A stretch of DNA of 64,000 nt, taken from assembly GCF_000321225.1 (NCBI RefSeq), contig NW_004450330.1, positions 1,133,381 to 1,197,380 of the forward strand, in the 5' to 3' direction. The notes under the pieces are model-generated. The model was given only the letters and a program-made list of their open reading frames with translations. It was not told the DNA's origin and did no database searches. The DNA is from Odobenus rosmarus divergens (lineage: Eukaryota > Chordata > Mammalia > Carnivora > Odobenidae). The position numbers and the translations under genes are program-made. Positions 54,301-58,409 of the stretch are shown here, piece by piece. How positions within the stretch are numbered: position 1 is the first letter of the stretch; each line of letters opens with the position of its first letter.

Positions 54301-56118
54301 AATGTCACTTGTCTGGGGTAGGCAGACATATGCCCTGTGTAAATTCTGCATCCTCTACTCTGGTCTTTAAATGGTGATGCCAAGTAGAGATCCCACATCT
54401 ACAGTTCAAAACTTATAAAATACCATTTTTTCTTTCTTTAGAGTGTGCACTGAATGTGCCCAGAGGTGAAAAAAATCAAGTGGCTAGAATAATACAAAGA
54501 AGTCCTGTAGACCCTTTCCCCAGATTTCCCAGATGGTAATATTTTACCTGCTTTGTCTTACCAGTCTACTTTATGTATAATTTCTTTTCCTGAACCATTT
54601 GGGATTACGTTTTAAACATGGTGCCTCTTTACACTAAATGCTTGTTTTATTTTCCTAAAAATAAGGACCTTCTATGTGACCATAATAGAGTTACCAAAGG
54701 AAATTAACATTGAAACAATACTATCATCCAGTCTACAGACCTTGTTGAAATTTTACCAGTTGTTCCAGTAACGTTCTTTCTTGCAAAAGAAAAAGTGTTG
54801 TCCTGGTGCAGGGTATCACATTGTTACATCTTTAGTCACTTACAACCTGGAACAGTTCCTCAGTCTGTTTTATGCCCTGGTACTCTTCAAAGATGAGTAC
54901 AGGACTTTTTTGGGGCCTATTTTATTGGTTCCTCAGTTTGAGTTTGATGTTTTTCATGATTAAATGTAGGTTGTACATTTTTGGCAAGAATGCCTCAGAA
55001 GAAATACTACGTTTTCAGAACACGGTATCAGGAGGAATGTGGCATTGATTGGTCACATTAGTGTGATGGTAACCTTGAACACTTACAGCCAGGTTTCTCT
55101 GCTGTGAAGTTATTTTTTTTCTTTCATAATCGAGTATCATGTGGAGAGAATACTTGGAGAGTCTACACAATTGTGTTTCTCCCCTAGCTTTAAGCATGTG
55201 TTGATGCTTGCCTGAATCAACTAATAGGAGTGTTCCCAGATGTTTTTCTAATTCCATCTTTCTTTCCTCCATCTACTAGTTGGCATTCTGCTCCAGGAAA
55301 GAGCTTTGCCTTCTCCACCATTTATTTATAGTCTCATGGACTCTTATTGTCAGTTCTATTTATTTTGATGCTAAAATTGTCCCAAATTTGGCCACTGAGA
55401 GAACTTCAGGCTGGCTTCTGTGTCCTTTAGACATGTTCCCACGATTCTCTGAGCACCTCCTTTCTTCTGGCACTACAAGATACTCCATGTTCTTCATCTT
55501 GTACTTTCTCTGCCCCAGTCCTGGAATCAGCCCCCTAGTTCCTTTTAGTGAAGGAAAAGGTCTAGAAACCACAGTGATGATAAAATACAGTTAGGAATAT
55601 ATTTGTATCAAATTAACACAGCAACCATAAGTAAGGATCTAGGAGATCTAAGTAATCAGTAAGATAGGTCCTTGGGTGCAAGGGGAAACTCAAACCAAGA
55701 TTATAGAGTATCTAAAAAATAATAATGAGACCCAACCTATGCAGTGCTCACAGAAACATTGATAGCCATCTGAACACTTCTATCCGTAAAAACTTAAGTG
55801 AAAAATGAGTATCCAGTTCAAAAGAAAAAATATGTAATAGATTAAAACTTGTTTTTAAAAACTTTAGAATAAACCAACTCCTGATAAAAGTGTAAATGAA
55901 GTTACCGTAGAATTGGAATTCATGTATTTTCCTTTATTTGCCAGGTGAGTTATCTGCAGCCATTAGTTGCTGTCCAGGTCTCCTTTAATGCCACCAGCAG
56001 TACCGTAAATGAAGTAACAGTTGAGTGCAAGATTGATGGATCACCCAACCTAAAAAACCAGGATGATCGTGACAAGTTTTTAGGACGAGTTGTGTTCAAA
56101 GTCACAGCACGCGCATAG
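12662..56118 (+). CDS. ATP1B3: Na+/K+-ATPase subunit beta-3 (7 exons)
   Basis: The beta subunit of the sodium pump is a type II membrane glycoprotein. It pairs with the catalytic alpha subunit, is needed for folding and delivery to the plasma membrane, and tunes cation affinity. Joined exons: 12,662-12,770, 37,554-37,682, 42,350-42,457, 47,898-48,082, 50,455-50,505, 54,156-54,242 and 55,945-56,118. They give 280 residues, against 279 in human as I remember it. Cytosolic N-terminus 1-37 ([19 protein letters not shown]); one membrane span about 38-62; ectodomain 63-280. Six cysteines at 128/144, 154/170 and 191/251 match the three conserved disulfides. Sequons are N124-L-T and N238-A-T. All introns are GT-AG and no frame is broken. 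The ATG has A at -3. The ectodomain differs from the human protein at several sites, including one extra residue near 238-245. Confidence 0.98.
13733..13780 (+). repeat. (TTTC)n polypyrimidine tract
   Basis: Repeated CTTT units with T runs, strongly strand-asymmetric. It is a simple repeat inside intron 1, about 1 kb after exon 1. Confidence 0.9.
13970..14185. mobile_element. Ancient MIR/L2-class repeat, tentative
   Basis: The phrase CCCAGTTTAGAGATGAGAAAAATGAG followed by GAGAGGTTGTGATTTTGC and an AAAGAACCCGGTTCC motif (14,018-14,115) resembles the common mammalian repeat wording 'acagatgaggaaactgag ... agaggtta'. The family is not certain. Confidence 0.45.
14998..15186 (-). mobile_element. 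CanSINE, antisense, older subtype
   Basis: Poly(T), GGCAGAGGGAGAG middle and a reversed head ending CCACCCAGGCACCC. Target duplication TAGTGTTT at 14,990-14,997 and again at about 15,188-15,195. Confidence 0.93.
15693..15845 (-). mobile_element. CanSINE, antisense, tail lost
   Basis: Lacks the poly(T) lead and starts directly at GGCGGGGGAGGGGCA. The 15-bp flanking duplication TAAAAGCATACATTT / TAAAAGCACACATTT (15,678-15,692 and 15,846-15,860) has one mismatch and still fixes the edges. Confidence 0.92.
15953..16150 (-). mobile_element. CanSINE, antisense, inserted into older SINE
   Basis: Complete reversed element with AGAGAGAGCACGAGAGGGAAG middle and GGCACCC end. It sits in the poly(T) of the short SINE that follows. 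The repeated GATTTTTTTT on both sides is its probable target duplication. Confidence 0.9.
16151..16270 (-). mobile_element. Short tRNA-type SINE, antisense
   Basis: Short variant without the CT-rich middle: TTTAAGTAATCTCTATACCC, then CATGGGGCTCAAACCCATAA and a GAGCCAGCTGGGCATCCC end. The outer duplication TGTAAAAGATTTT (from 15,942) / TGTATAAAAGATTTT (from 16,270) embraces both this element and the younger one inside its tail. Confidence 0.88.
17639..17850 (+). mobile_element. CanSINE, sense
   Basis: Complete, with GGGGCGCCTGGGTGGCTCAG head, a (TG)n/(TC)n run in the CT-rich part and an (AAAT)n tail. The flanking duplication is imperfect: AAAAGAAGTTTA left, AAAAAGTTTA right. Confidence 0.95.
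18257..18449 (-). mobile_element. CanSINE, antisense
   Basis: Bounded by a perfect 15-bp duplication CATTCTAGTGTCTTT (18,242-18,256 and 18,450-18,464). It is the AGAGCACATGAGAGAGGGGAG subtype, with head end GGCACCCC. Confidence 0.96.
18650..19020 (+). mobile_element. L2-like LINE fragment
   Basis: The end reads CACTGAGCCTGTTGCTCAGCACTTAGTAGGAAGGTAATAAG... ATTGAATGAGC, the usual form of an L2 3' end ('cagtgcctggcacatagtaggtgctcaataa ... ttgaatgaat'). The upstream CT-rich text also fits L2. Confidence 0.65.
19062..19253 (-). mobile_element. CanSINE, antisense
   Basis: Reversed tail, CAAGGGGAGCGGCAGGCAGAG middle, then head end CCACCCAGGCGCCCC. Target duplication TTTTTGCAAC at 19,050-19,059 and 19,255-19,264. 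Confidence 0.94.
20790..21255 (+). mobile_element. L2-like LINE fragment
   Basis: CT-rich text with CCTCTCTGCATTAAGAATTC, CTAGCTTTGAGTGTCAGCTG and a 3' end TGCCTGTAGCATCTAACACATAGTAAG, following the order of L2 3' consensus features. It is strongly decayed and non-coding. Confidence 0.6.
21727..21945 (+). mobile_element. Old DNA-transposon-like repeat
   Basis: TTAAGGGACCAGATAATACTTTAGGCTTTG ... TTGCAACTACTCAACTCAGC ... ATTTAACAAAAACACAGGCAG is a widely repeated mammalian block of 'aagggccagatagtaaatattttaggctttg' type (21,753-21,908). I recall it as an ancient interspersed repeat, probably hAT-like, but do not name the family. Confidence 0.55.
22105..22632 (+). mobile_element. L1 3' end fragment, sense
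   Basis: Typical end of L1 ORF2 and 3' UTR: CCATGACCCAGTAGTTCTAC, AACTGGAAACAGCCCAGGCG, ACTACTCAGCAGTAAAAAGG and ATGGATGAATTTCACAAA. The reading frame is broken. It meets the next, oppositely oriented L1 tail-to-tail at about 22,632. Confidence 0.88.
23042..23231 (-). mobile_element. CanSINE, antisense, inside L1
   Basis: Perfect 13-bp duplication CATACCACATCTT (23,029-23,041 and 23,232-23,244). The reversed head ends CCATCCAGGCGCCCC. Confidence 0.96.
23404..23531 (-). mobile_element. Short tRNA-type SINE, antisense, inside L1
   Basis: Short form without the CT-rich block, ending GAGCCAGCCAGGGGCCC. Perfect 13-bp duplication GGTAGTTCTGTTT (23,391-23,403 and 23,532-23,544). Confidence 0.95.
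24135..24329 (-). mobile_element. CanSINE, antisense, diverged
   Basis: GAAATCAAGAGTCAGATGCT and GAGCCACCCAAGTGTCCC mark the older subtype. Duplication AGAATACAT at 24,126-24,134 and 24,330-24,338. Confidence 0.9.
24400..25925 (-). mobile_element. AT-rich region of old L1-like fragments
   Basis: Many phrases are typical of reversed old L1/L1M sequence, such as AATTTATACTCCCACCAGCAG (24,844) and GTCTTTTTAATCCAAGGATTATT (25,803). Boundaries cannot be set by eye. No open frame over about 60 codons is seen. Confidence 0.5.
25928..26125 (-). mobile_element. CanSINE, antisense, young-looking
   Basis: Perfect 18-bp duplication AGATTTTTTAAAGTTTTT (25,910-25,927 and 26,126-26,143). Complete element with CACAGCGAGAGAAGGAACAC middle and GGCGCCC end. 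Confidence 0.96.
26285..26400 (+). mobile_element. CanSINE, sense, truncated and internally deleted
   Basis: Starts within the head (TGGATGGCTCAGTCGG) and lacks most of the CT-rich middle, but keeps the AAATAAATAAATCTT tail. Duplication AAAAATACTT at 26,275-26,284 and about 26,401-26,410. Confidence 0.88.
26800..27600 (+). mobile_element. Old L1/HAL1-like fragments
   Basis: The first part (to about 27,090) has the order of an old L1 3' UTR, with GTGGTGGTTTCACAGATTATGCAACT and AGTTGAAATTAATAAAAGTTATTATGTG within 26,972-27,043. The second, from 27,280, has AGGTAACCACCATTTATAAA-type wording seen in L1M/HAL1. Both are decayed and non-coding. Confidence 0.5.
27640..28080 (-). mobile_element. Probable old LINE fragment, antisense
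   Basis: Text such as GTATGTCTGGAGATGTCCTTT, GTGTCTGGGTATTGG and GTTGATGATATTCTGG resembles the reverse strand of HAL1/old L1. The similar block at 8,020-8,585 follows the same order. The assignment is tentative. Confidence 0.4.
28757..28958 (-). mobile_element. CanSINE, antisense, inside L1
   Basis: Complete element. The seven-base duplication CAAACTG lies at 28,750-28,756 and 28,959-28,965. The head end is CCACCCAGGAGCCCC. Confidence 0.93.
29232..29420 (+). mobile_element. CanSINE, sense, inside L1
   Basis: Begins GGGCGCCTGGTTGGCTCAA and ends AAATAAATAAATAAAATCTTC. It is flanked by related TTTTTGTTGT / TTTTGTTGT sequences. Confidence 0.94.
30217..30368 (+). repeat. Duplicated 38-bp block with poly(T)
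   Basis: The 38 bases from TACCCTAGCACTTGATGTCT to TTGTCTATAC occur identically at 30,236-30,273 and 30,331-30,368. Each is preceded by a long T run (about 21 and about 39). The unit is 95 bases long. Confidence 0.95.
30505..30620 (+). mobile_element. Short tRNA-type SINE, sense
   Basis: GGGCACCTGGCCGGCTCAG head, TAAGTTCGAGCCCCACACTG box B region and a TAAAATCTTAAAAAAAA tail, without the CT-rich middle. Approximate duplication TAACAACTTG / TGACAACTTG. Confidence 0.9.
30828..31004 (-). mobile_element. CanSINE, antisense
   Basis: Reversed tail, a (GA)n run, CGCAAGCAGGGAGGAGGGGC middle and GGCGCCC end. No clean target duplication. Confidence 0.9.
31163..31373 (+). mobile_element. CanSINE, sense, first of a pair in one site
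   Basis: GGGCGCCTGGGTGGCTCAG head and AATAAATAAAATCTTTTTAA tail. Duplication AAAAATGAACT at 31,152-31,162 and 31,374-31,384. Confidence 0.95.
31386..31481 (+). mobile_element. Short SINE, sense, second of a pair
   Basis: GGGGCACCTGGGTGGCTCAG head, a shortened body and an AATATTTTAAAAATTTAAAA tail. It is bounded by the second AAAATGAACT copy and by AAAATTGAACT at 31,482-31,492, so it used the same target as its neighbour. Confidence 0.9.
32580..33200 (+). mobile_element. Possible ERVL-type LTR, tentative
   Basis: A TATA-like GGCATAAAAAAACTGCATTC near 32,880 and downstream text AATTCTCAAACCTGAAGGAG, GTGGTAGCCAGTTGGTTTAG and GTTGGACACTCAGTTGG resemble old ERVL-class LTRs. The edges and family are not certain. 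No viral gene is present. Confidence 0.45.
33883..34063 (+). mobile_element. CanSINE, sense
   Basis: GGGCACCTGGGTGGCTCAG head, a partly deleted middle (CACATGGGAGCCTGC) and an AAATAAATAAAATC tail. Flanked by TAAAAACACT / TAAAAACACC. Confidence 0.94.
34227..34400 (-). mobile_element. CanSINE, antisense
   Basis: Perfect 15-bp duplication TGACTTAAGGAAATT (34,212-34,226 and 34,401-34,415). The middle is shortened to AACACAAGCAGGGGGAGC, and the head end is CCTAGGCATCCC. Confidence 0.94.
34934..35172 (-). mobile_element. CanSINE, antisense, with 50-N assembly gap
   Basis: Both ends of the element are present around an N run at 35,028-35,077. Duplication TGTGTATCTT at 34,924-34,933 and 35,173-35,182. 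The flanking pieces join in the expected order: GAGAAGCAGGCTTC, gap, AGCAGGGAGCCCGATG. Confidence 0.92.
35028..35077. other. Assembly gap (50 N)
   Basis: Exactly 50 unresolved bases inside a SINE. In other copies only about 7-10 bases lie between the flanking motifs, so the run is more likely a placeholder than a measured length. Confidence 0.95.
35183..35360 (-). mobile_element. CanSINE, antisense, older outer element
   Basis: GAAACCAGGAGTTGGACTCT-type older head, ending GACAGGCACCCC. Its target repeat AATTTGTGTATCT appears at 34,920-34,932 and 35,361-35,373. The younger SINE at 34,934 landed in the left copy. Confidence 0.9.
35394..35579 (-). mobile_element. CanSINE, antisense
   Basis: Perfect 13-bp duplication GAACATATCTCTT (35,381-35,393 and 35,580-35,592). 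Third SINE in a run of three within 650 bases. Confidence 0.96.
37554..37682 (+). CDS. ATP1B3: ATP1B3 exon 2
   Basis: Encodes residues 37-79 plus the first base of codon 80: the single membrane span ([19 protein letters not shown] and on to about residue 62) and the start of the ectodomain, [17 protein letters not shown]. The acceptor is TTTTCTTTTGCAG and the donor CCAG|GTAAAT. Tyrosines and glycine in the span (Y43, F46, Y47, G48) match the beta-family helix that packs on alpha M7/M10. Confidence 0.98.
37733..37940 (+). mobile_element. CanSINE, sense, 50 bases after exon 2
   Basis: Older subtype (TTAAGTGTCCGACTCTTGG). The tail ends AAATAAATC followed by about 18 T instead of poly(A). Flanked by GGTTATACTTTG / GGTCATACTTTA. 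Confidence 0.9.
38032..38118 (+). repeat. Three tandem copies of a 29-bp unit
   Basis: Unit TTAATATTTACATACTGATA plus TAAAGACCT at 38,032-38,060, 38,061-38,089 and 38,091-38,118. They are nearly identical; the second copy has TGAAG for TAAAG. Confidence 0.96.
38787..38993 (+). mobile_element. MER5A-type DNA transposon
   Basis: Starts CAGTGGTTCTCATCC and contains CATGTCTGGAGACAGTTTTG, AAACGTCCTACAATTCACAG, GACAGCCCCCC and AAATGTCAGTAGTGCC. It ends CTGAGGAACTCTG, the inverse of the start. This follows the MER5A (hAT-Charlie, non-autonomous) consensus order throughout. Confidence 0.93.
39233..39428 (-). mobile_element. CanSINE, antisense, older subtype
   Basis: AGATTTATTTATTTTGAGA tail side, GTGGGGGAGGGGCAGAGAG middle and head GAAATCAAGAGTCAGATGCT ... 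CAGGCACCCC. No clear flanking duplication. Confidence 0.9.
40234..40344 (+). mobile_element. Short tRNA-type SINE, sense
   Basis: GGGGCACCTGGCTGGCTCAG head and ATAACTTAAAAAATAAAATC tail. Perfect 12-bp duplication AATTCAGTTTTA (40,222-40,233 and 40,345-40,356). Confidence 0.95.
40528..40710 (-). mobile_element. CanSINE, antisense
   Basis: Perfect 17-bp duplication TATGTTGGGTTTTTCTT (40,511-40,527 and 40,711-40,727). Complete element, GGCGCCCC end. Confidence 0.96.
41150..41270 (+). mobile_element. L1 3' terminal scrap
   Basis: AACACTGTATGTTAGCCATACTGGAATTAAAATACAATG followed by A10 is the usual L1 3' end (41,221-41,270). A partial copy of AAAATGTAACACTGTAT also sits just upstream at 41,176. 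Confidence 0.75.
41467..41635 (-). mobile_element. CanSINE, antisense, with (GT)n
   Basis: A (GT)n run in the middle and an internal deletion of the region before ACCATGACCTGAGCC. Perfect duplication TAGATCTAATGCTTTT (41,451-41,466 and 41,636-41,651). Confidence 0.94.
42350..42457 (+). CDS. ATP1B3: ATP1B3 exon 3
   Basis: Encodes residues 80-115 plus one base of codon 116: [20 protein letters not shown], then [16 protein letters not shown]. The acceptor is TCTCTTTATAG and the donor AAC|GTAAGT. It forms the membrane-proximal ectodomain. It differs from human at several positions (for example TV for MV at 82-83, VSD for RSD), but the frame and the YIEDL..FLK motif are kept. Confidence 0.98.
43271..43454 (-). 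mobile_element. CanSINE, antisense
   Basis: Perfect 17-bp duplication TAATTCCATGGTTTTTC (43,254-43,270 and 43,455-43,471). AGAGCAGGAGAGGGTCAGAG subtype. Confidence 0.96.
44255..44905. mobile_element. Ancient L2-class or similar repeat
   Basis: Begins TTTACTCAACAAATATTTTTGGAGGGCCTTC and continues GTGTCAAGTACTCTTCTAAG, then GGATCACTTAGGCTGC and GTTAGGAGGCCATTACACTAATCCAG (44,273-44,806). Such wording recurs widely in mammalian genomes. The family cannot be fixed by eye. Confidence 0.5.
45420..46060 (-). mobile_element. Probable old LINE fragment, antisense
   Basis: Pyrimidine-rich text with CATTTCTGAAAATGACCTAA, TTCTCCTCTGCAAGGCTGG and TTACTTTGATAATTTCCTC resembles the reverse strand of old L1/HAL1, like the blocks at 8,020 and 27,640. 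Tentative. Confidence 0.4.
46544..46751 (+). mobile_element. CanSINE, sense
   Basis: GGGGCACCTGGGTGGCTCAG head, alternating (GTGC)n then (CT)n middle, TAATAAATAAAAACTTG tail. Perfect duplication ACATTTACT (46,535-46,543 and 46,752-46,760). Confidence 0.95.
46905..47300 (+). mobile_element. L2-like fragments
   Basis: GTTGAGGGCAGGGACCACATCAGGCTTGCTCACTGTTG (46,907) and CTGTAAAATCCGTAAGGGCAGCCGCAATGCC (47,249) both follow the L2 3' phrase 'tgagggcagggactgtgtcttgttcactg'. Two partial copies or one interrupted copy. Confidence 0.6.
47301..47400 (-). mobile_element. L1 3' UTR scrap, antisense
   Basis: GGAGTATAGTTGACACATAATTAGTTTCAGGTGTACAACACAGTGATATGACA (47,313-47,365) is the reverse of a common L1 3' terminal segment. 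Confidence 0.75.
47646..47848 (+). mobile_element. CanSINE, sense, next to exon 4
   Basis: GGGCGCCTGGGTGGCTGGCTCAG head with a 4-base stutter. The tail is AAATAAATAAATAAAATC plus poly(A). Perfect 17-bp duplication AAGAACTGTTTCTGGCT (47,629-47,645 and 47,849-47,865). Confidence 0.97.
47898..48082 (+). CDS. ATP1B3: ATP1B3 exon 4
   Basis: Encodes residues 116-177, the largest coding exon. It carries sequon N124-L-T and four of the six structural cysteines, C128, C144, C154 and C170, in the contexts ACPDG, GACQF, QACSG and NPCVL. These form two of the three beta-subunit disulfides. The acceptor is TTTCCTTTTTAG and the donor AGA|GTATGT. The acidic YDLEEQKNL start matches other beta-3 proteins. 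Confidence 0.98.
48083..50454 (+). other. ATP1B3: ATP1B3 intron 4 (about 2.4 kb)
   Basis: Phase 0. One antisense SINE (48,464-48,676). The rest (48,680-50,450) looks like unique sequence with no nameable repeat or gene. The 70-codon open frame at 48,863-49,075 matches no known family. It ends TTCTTTACCTTAG. Confidence 0.95.
48464..48676 (-). mobile_element. CanSINE, antisense
   Basis: A (GA)n run and GCACAAGCAGGGGGAGTGGC middle, head end CCACCCAGGCGCCCC. Approximate flank repeat TGTGAATATTT / TCTGAATATTT. Confidence 0.93.
50455..50505 (+). CDS. ATP1B3: ATP1B3 exon 5
   Basis: A 51-base exon, too short to stand out as an open frame, encoding residues 178-194: [17 protein letters not shown]. 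It keeps the IIGLKP motif and C191, the first half of the third disulfide (partner C251 in exon 7). The acceptor is CCTTAG and the donor AAG|GTTAGT. In phase with both neighbours. Confidence 0.97.
50506..54155 (+). other. ATP1B3: ATP1B3 intron 5 (about 3.7 kb)
   Basis: Phase 0. One antisense SINE at 51,045-51,240; otherwise no repeat or gene could be named from 51,260 to 54,150. It ends GTTTTCTCCTTTAG. Confidence 0.95.
51045..51240 (-). mobile_element. CanSINE, antisense; last SINE before a 9-kb SINE-free run
   Basis: Perfect 16-bp duplication CTCTAAATTTAATTTT (51,029-51,044 and 51,241-51,256). GACACAGCGAGAGAGGGAAC subtype with GGCGCCC end. Confidence 0.96.
54156..54242 (+). CDS. ATP1B3: ATP1B3 exon 6
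   Basis: Encodes residues 195-223. The first half, [14 protein letters not shown], is quite different from the human NEDIPNVAVYPHNG segment. The second half, [14 protein letters not shown], is conserved. The acceptor is TTTCTCCTTTAG and the donor CAT|GTAAGT. Both ends are phase 0. N197-T-A is not a sequon. Confidence 0.98.
54430..54965 (+). mobile_element. Old L1M-type 3' fragment
   Basis: Order of phrases: GTAGACCCTTTCCCCAGATT, AGACCTTGTTGAAATTTTAC, CAGTTGTTCCAGTAACGTTC, AACCTGGAACAGTTCCTCAG. This follows a common old L1 (L1M/L1ME) 3' region. Decayed, non-coding. Confidence 0.65.
55868..55944 (+). other. ATP1B3: Possible alternative 3' coding segment of ATP1B3
   Basis: Directly seen: preceded by TTTAAAAACTTTAG, then open in the frame of exon 6 (phase 0) for 26 codons, running just past 55,944 to a TGA at 55,946-55,948. 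The peptide includes [20 protein letters not shown] also occurs in exon 7 (residues 244-250), and the two coding strings differ only at four synonymous third positions. If this upstream acceptor were used, the protein would end at about 249 residues and lack C251. The acceptor's pyrimidine tract is weak. It may instead be chance or a decayed partial exon duplication; no transcript evidence is available here. Confidence 0.3.
55945..56118 (+). CDS. ATP1B3: ATP1B3 exon 7 (last) and stop
   Basis: Encodes residues 224-280 and [17 protein letters not shown], sequon N238-A-T, C251 (third disulfide) and the conserved end [18 protein letters not shown]. The acceptor is TTTGCCAG. The exon begins GTGAGT, so it looks like a splice donor. 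Human, as I recall, has a Gly rather than Ser codon there. One residue longer than the human exon, in the loop around 238-245. Confidence 0.98.
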   Translation: MSYLQPLVAVQVSFNATSSTVNEVTVECKIDGSPNLKNQDDRDKFLGRVVFKVTARA

Positions 56119-56625
56119 TAGGAGTTAGGGTATCTCCACAGAGTAAATGTTGTGTTGTCTGTCTTCATTTTGTATCAGCTGGACCTGCCATTCTAGAATC
56201 ATGAGACCACCTTGGAGAAAGGTGGGGTGGTGGTACATGACACTGGGGTAACGTACTAATGTGCTTCCAGACCATAGTGTTCAGTGTCCTCTCACGTAAC
56301 TGCCTGATGCCTCTGCTGCCTTTCGAACCACGTACAGTCGCCAGATGGGGGCCGTGAGCACCAACTCCGAACACGTGGGATGGGGGTCTGGTCTTATTTT
56401 TATGTGGTTTAATTGCCGAGTGTCTAAAGCTTAATGTGCTGTGCTATGTAAATATTTTATAGATTTAACACTGGTTAACTGTCATATTTTGATGCCAGCC
56501 ACATTTTAGGGATAAAATGGTACCTGAACATCATCACGTGACTCTATAGCTACAAGAAATGTGGTGTGGGGAGAAGTTCTGTATGTGAGGAGGAAAAACA
56601 AAATAAAAGTGGATTTGAAAGGTTG
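56119..56625 (+). other. ATP1B3: ATP1B3 3' UTR
   Basis: About 500 bases of unique sequence from the stop codon to just past the first poly(A) signal. It contains no SINE. The text around the signal, AATAAAAGTGGATTTGAAAGG, looks like the conserved 3' end of the mammalian mRNA. Confidence 0.85.
56602..56607 (+). terminator. ATP1B3: ATP1B3 poly(A) signal AATAAA
   Basis: First canonical AATAAA after the stop, about 485 bases downstream, followed by a GT-rich stretch (GGTTGACTTGATGTTTTGT). Further AATAAA copies at 56,772, 56,932 and 57,374 could give longer transcripts. Confidence 0.85.
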
Positions 56626-56639
56626 ACTTGATGTTTTGT

Positions 56640-58400
56640 AAAATTATTTTTTACATGCTGAATTAGTCTGTGGATCTTTTTGATTAAGAGCACAAACTTT
56701 ATGTTGTAAAACATGTAAAAAATATATATACCGATGGGATTATTTTTAGTGCTGGAACTAAATCTCTCATAATAAAAGAAGTATTTTAGACCATAGATGA
56801 AACAGCATTTTTAAGTTAGCCACTATGAATATGCACCTAATTTTTTATGAAATTAAATTCATATGATTTAAATTGTACAGTAGTTTGTGAAATATCTTGT
56901 TACTGCTTTTATGTAGCAGACTGTGGACTCTAATAAAAATATCAGTTGTAAAATATAAAAACTTGGAACATATTCAAAGCTTCAAACCAGTTTTATTTCA
57001 GCATTCTTTGACTAGTGTGAAATATTTTCTCCTATCCATGTGTATTGGTATGATTCTTTGTCATAATTCTTTCTCCTTCCTCTATTGATAAAGGTGTGCT
57101 CCCTATATGATCTGTGGTTGAAGCCAGTTTTTTATTTTTATCCGTAAAAAGGCCAAAGCTGACATTTTCGGTTTTCCTTGTCTTGGTAGTGGGGCCAGCC
57201 CAAGTGGGATGCAGGCCATCTGGCTCGGGAACAGCTGTCTGCATGTGGCCTTGACTAGCCAGACGGGCCTCGCTGACCCAGGAGCAGCCTCTCCACCCCA
57301 TGGGGGTCTCTGCCACGAAGATCTTGGTGATAACAGATCTTTGTTCTAGAAACCTTTGCAACTAGGAGCTGTTAATAAAGCAAAGGTCTTGGGGCTTTGA
57401 TTTTCCTTTCTGCTCTCTTAAGAGTGGAAAACCATTTTACAGATGCCATGATGCTAGAGCAATGTCATGGGCTGCAGCTAGAGCGCCCCTTAAGCTGGTC
57501 CAGTGTGAACAGGTTTCCACTGTCAGTTTTGGCTCTTAGGGAATTCATATTATGGATTCCATTAAATTTGCATTTTGGCGTCTTTGAAGTATAACAGAGA
57601 TGAAAGTTCTGTTCTAATGAGCTTAGATAAAAACAAACTAGTTCTTAGAACATGAAACAAGAATGGAGATATCCCAAATGGGGCAGGGGGCTCTGGGGAG
57701 ACTAAAAATGAGATATTCACAGAAGTCACTAAATGATACTTGTACCTCCCTGGTTCAGGAATTTGGGTATGGCTCAACCCCCTGACTGCTGTGTGACCTT
57801 AGCTGACCTACCCAATTCCTGGCTCTTTTCTACTGAAATTAGGGGCTAACAACTATCGCAGGCCCGCTGTGTGCCAGGTAACGATGTGCCAGACTGAGGA
57901 TACAGAGACGAAGACATGGGCTCTTGAAGATGAGAGGGAAATGGAACAGGCTCCGGGACAAGCTATGGCGTGAATCACAGTAATGGCAGTGATGTGCGAG
58001 AGTTCAAGGAGGTGGGGTACAACTGCCCTAGGAAGGTCCCACTCAAGAGACAAGTGTCATGTGGATGGGAGGATCGGAAGGAGCTGGGCCAGCATGATGC
58101 AGATGAAGAGTCTGGGAATGAAAGGGACTCTGGACACAATCTGTGAGTCTATTTCTGCTTCATTTCACATTTTCCTCAACTTCACCAGGCATCTTAACAT
58201 GCAGATTCTGATTCCAGAGGAAATTGTTGGAGATGGAGTCTCTTAAGGCATGGCTATGCTGCTTATTCAGAGACCACAATTTGAATAACAAGGGACCAAA
58301 GGACTAAAGACAACCAGATTTGCATCCGCGGTGATTGGATCTAGCACTAGTTTGACTAGCAGGTGGAGAAGATTCGTCAGTTGACTTTGGCTGGCAAATA
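56640..58400. other. ATP1B3 3' flank
   Basis: No gene seen. It contains alternative AATAAA signals (56,772, 56,932, 57,374). From about 57,850 there is ancient-repeat-like text (CTGTGTGCCAGGTAACGATG, then GATTCTGATTCCAGAGG near 58,206, of L2 and MER20-like kind), not firmly assignable. No CanSINE. Confidence 0.6.
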
Positions 58401-58409
58401 TTGAGCAGG

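Larger units (their letters stand above)
54243..55944 (+). other. ATP1B3: ATP1B3 intron 6 (about 1.7 kb)
   Basis: Phase 0. No SINE. It contains an old L1-type fragment (about 54,430-54,965). Its last 77 bases are a possible alternative coding segment, listed separately. The acceptor is CCTTTATTTGCCAG. Confidence 0.95.
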
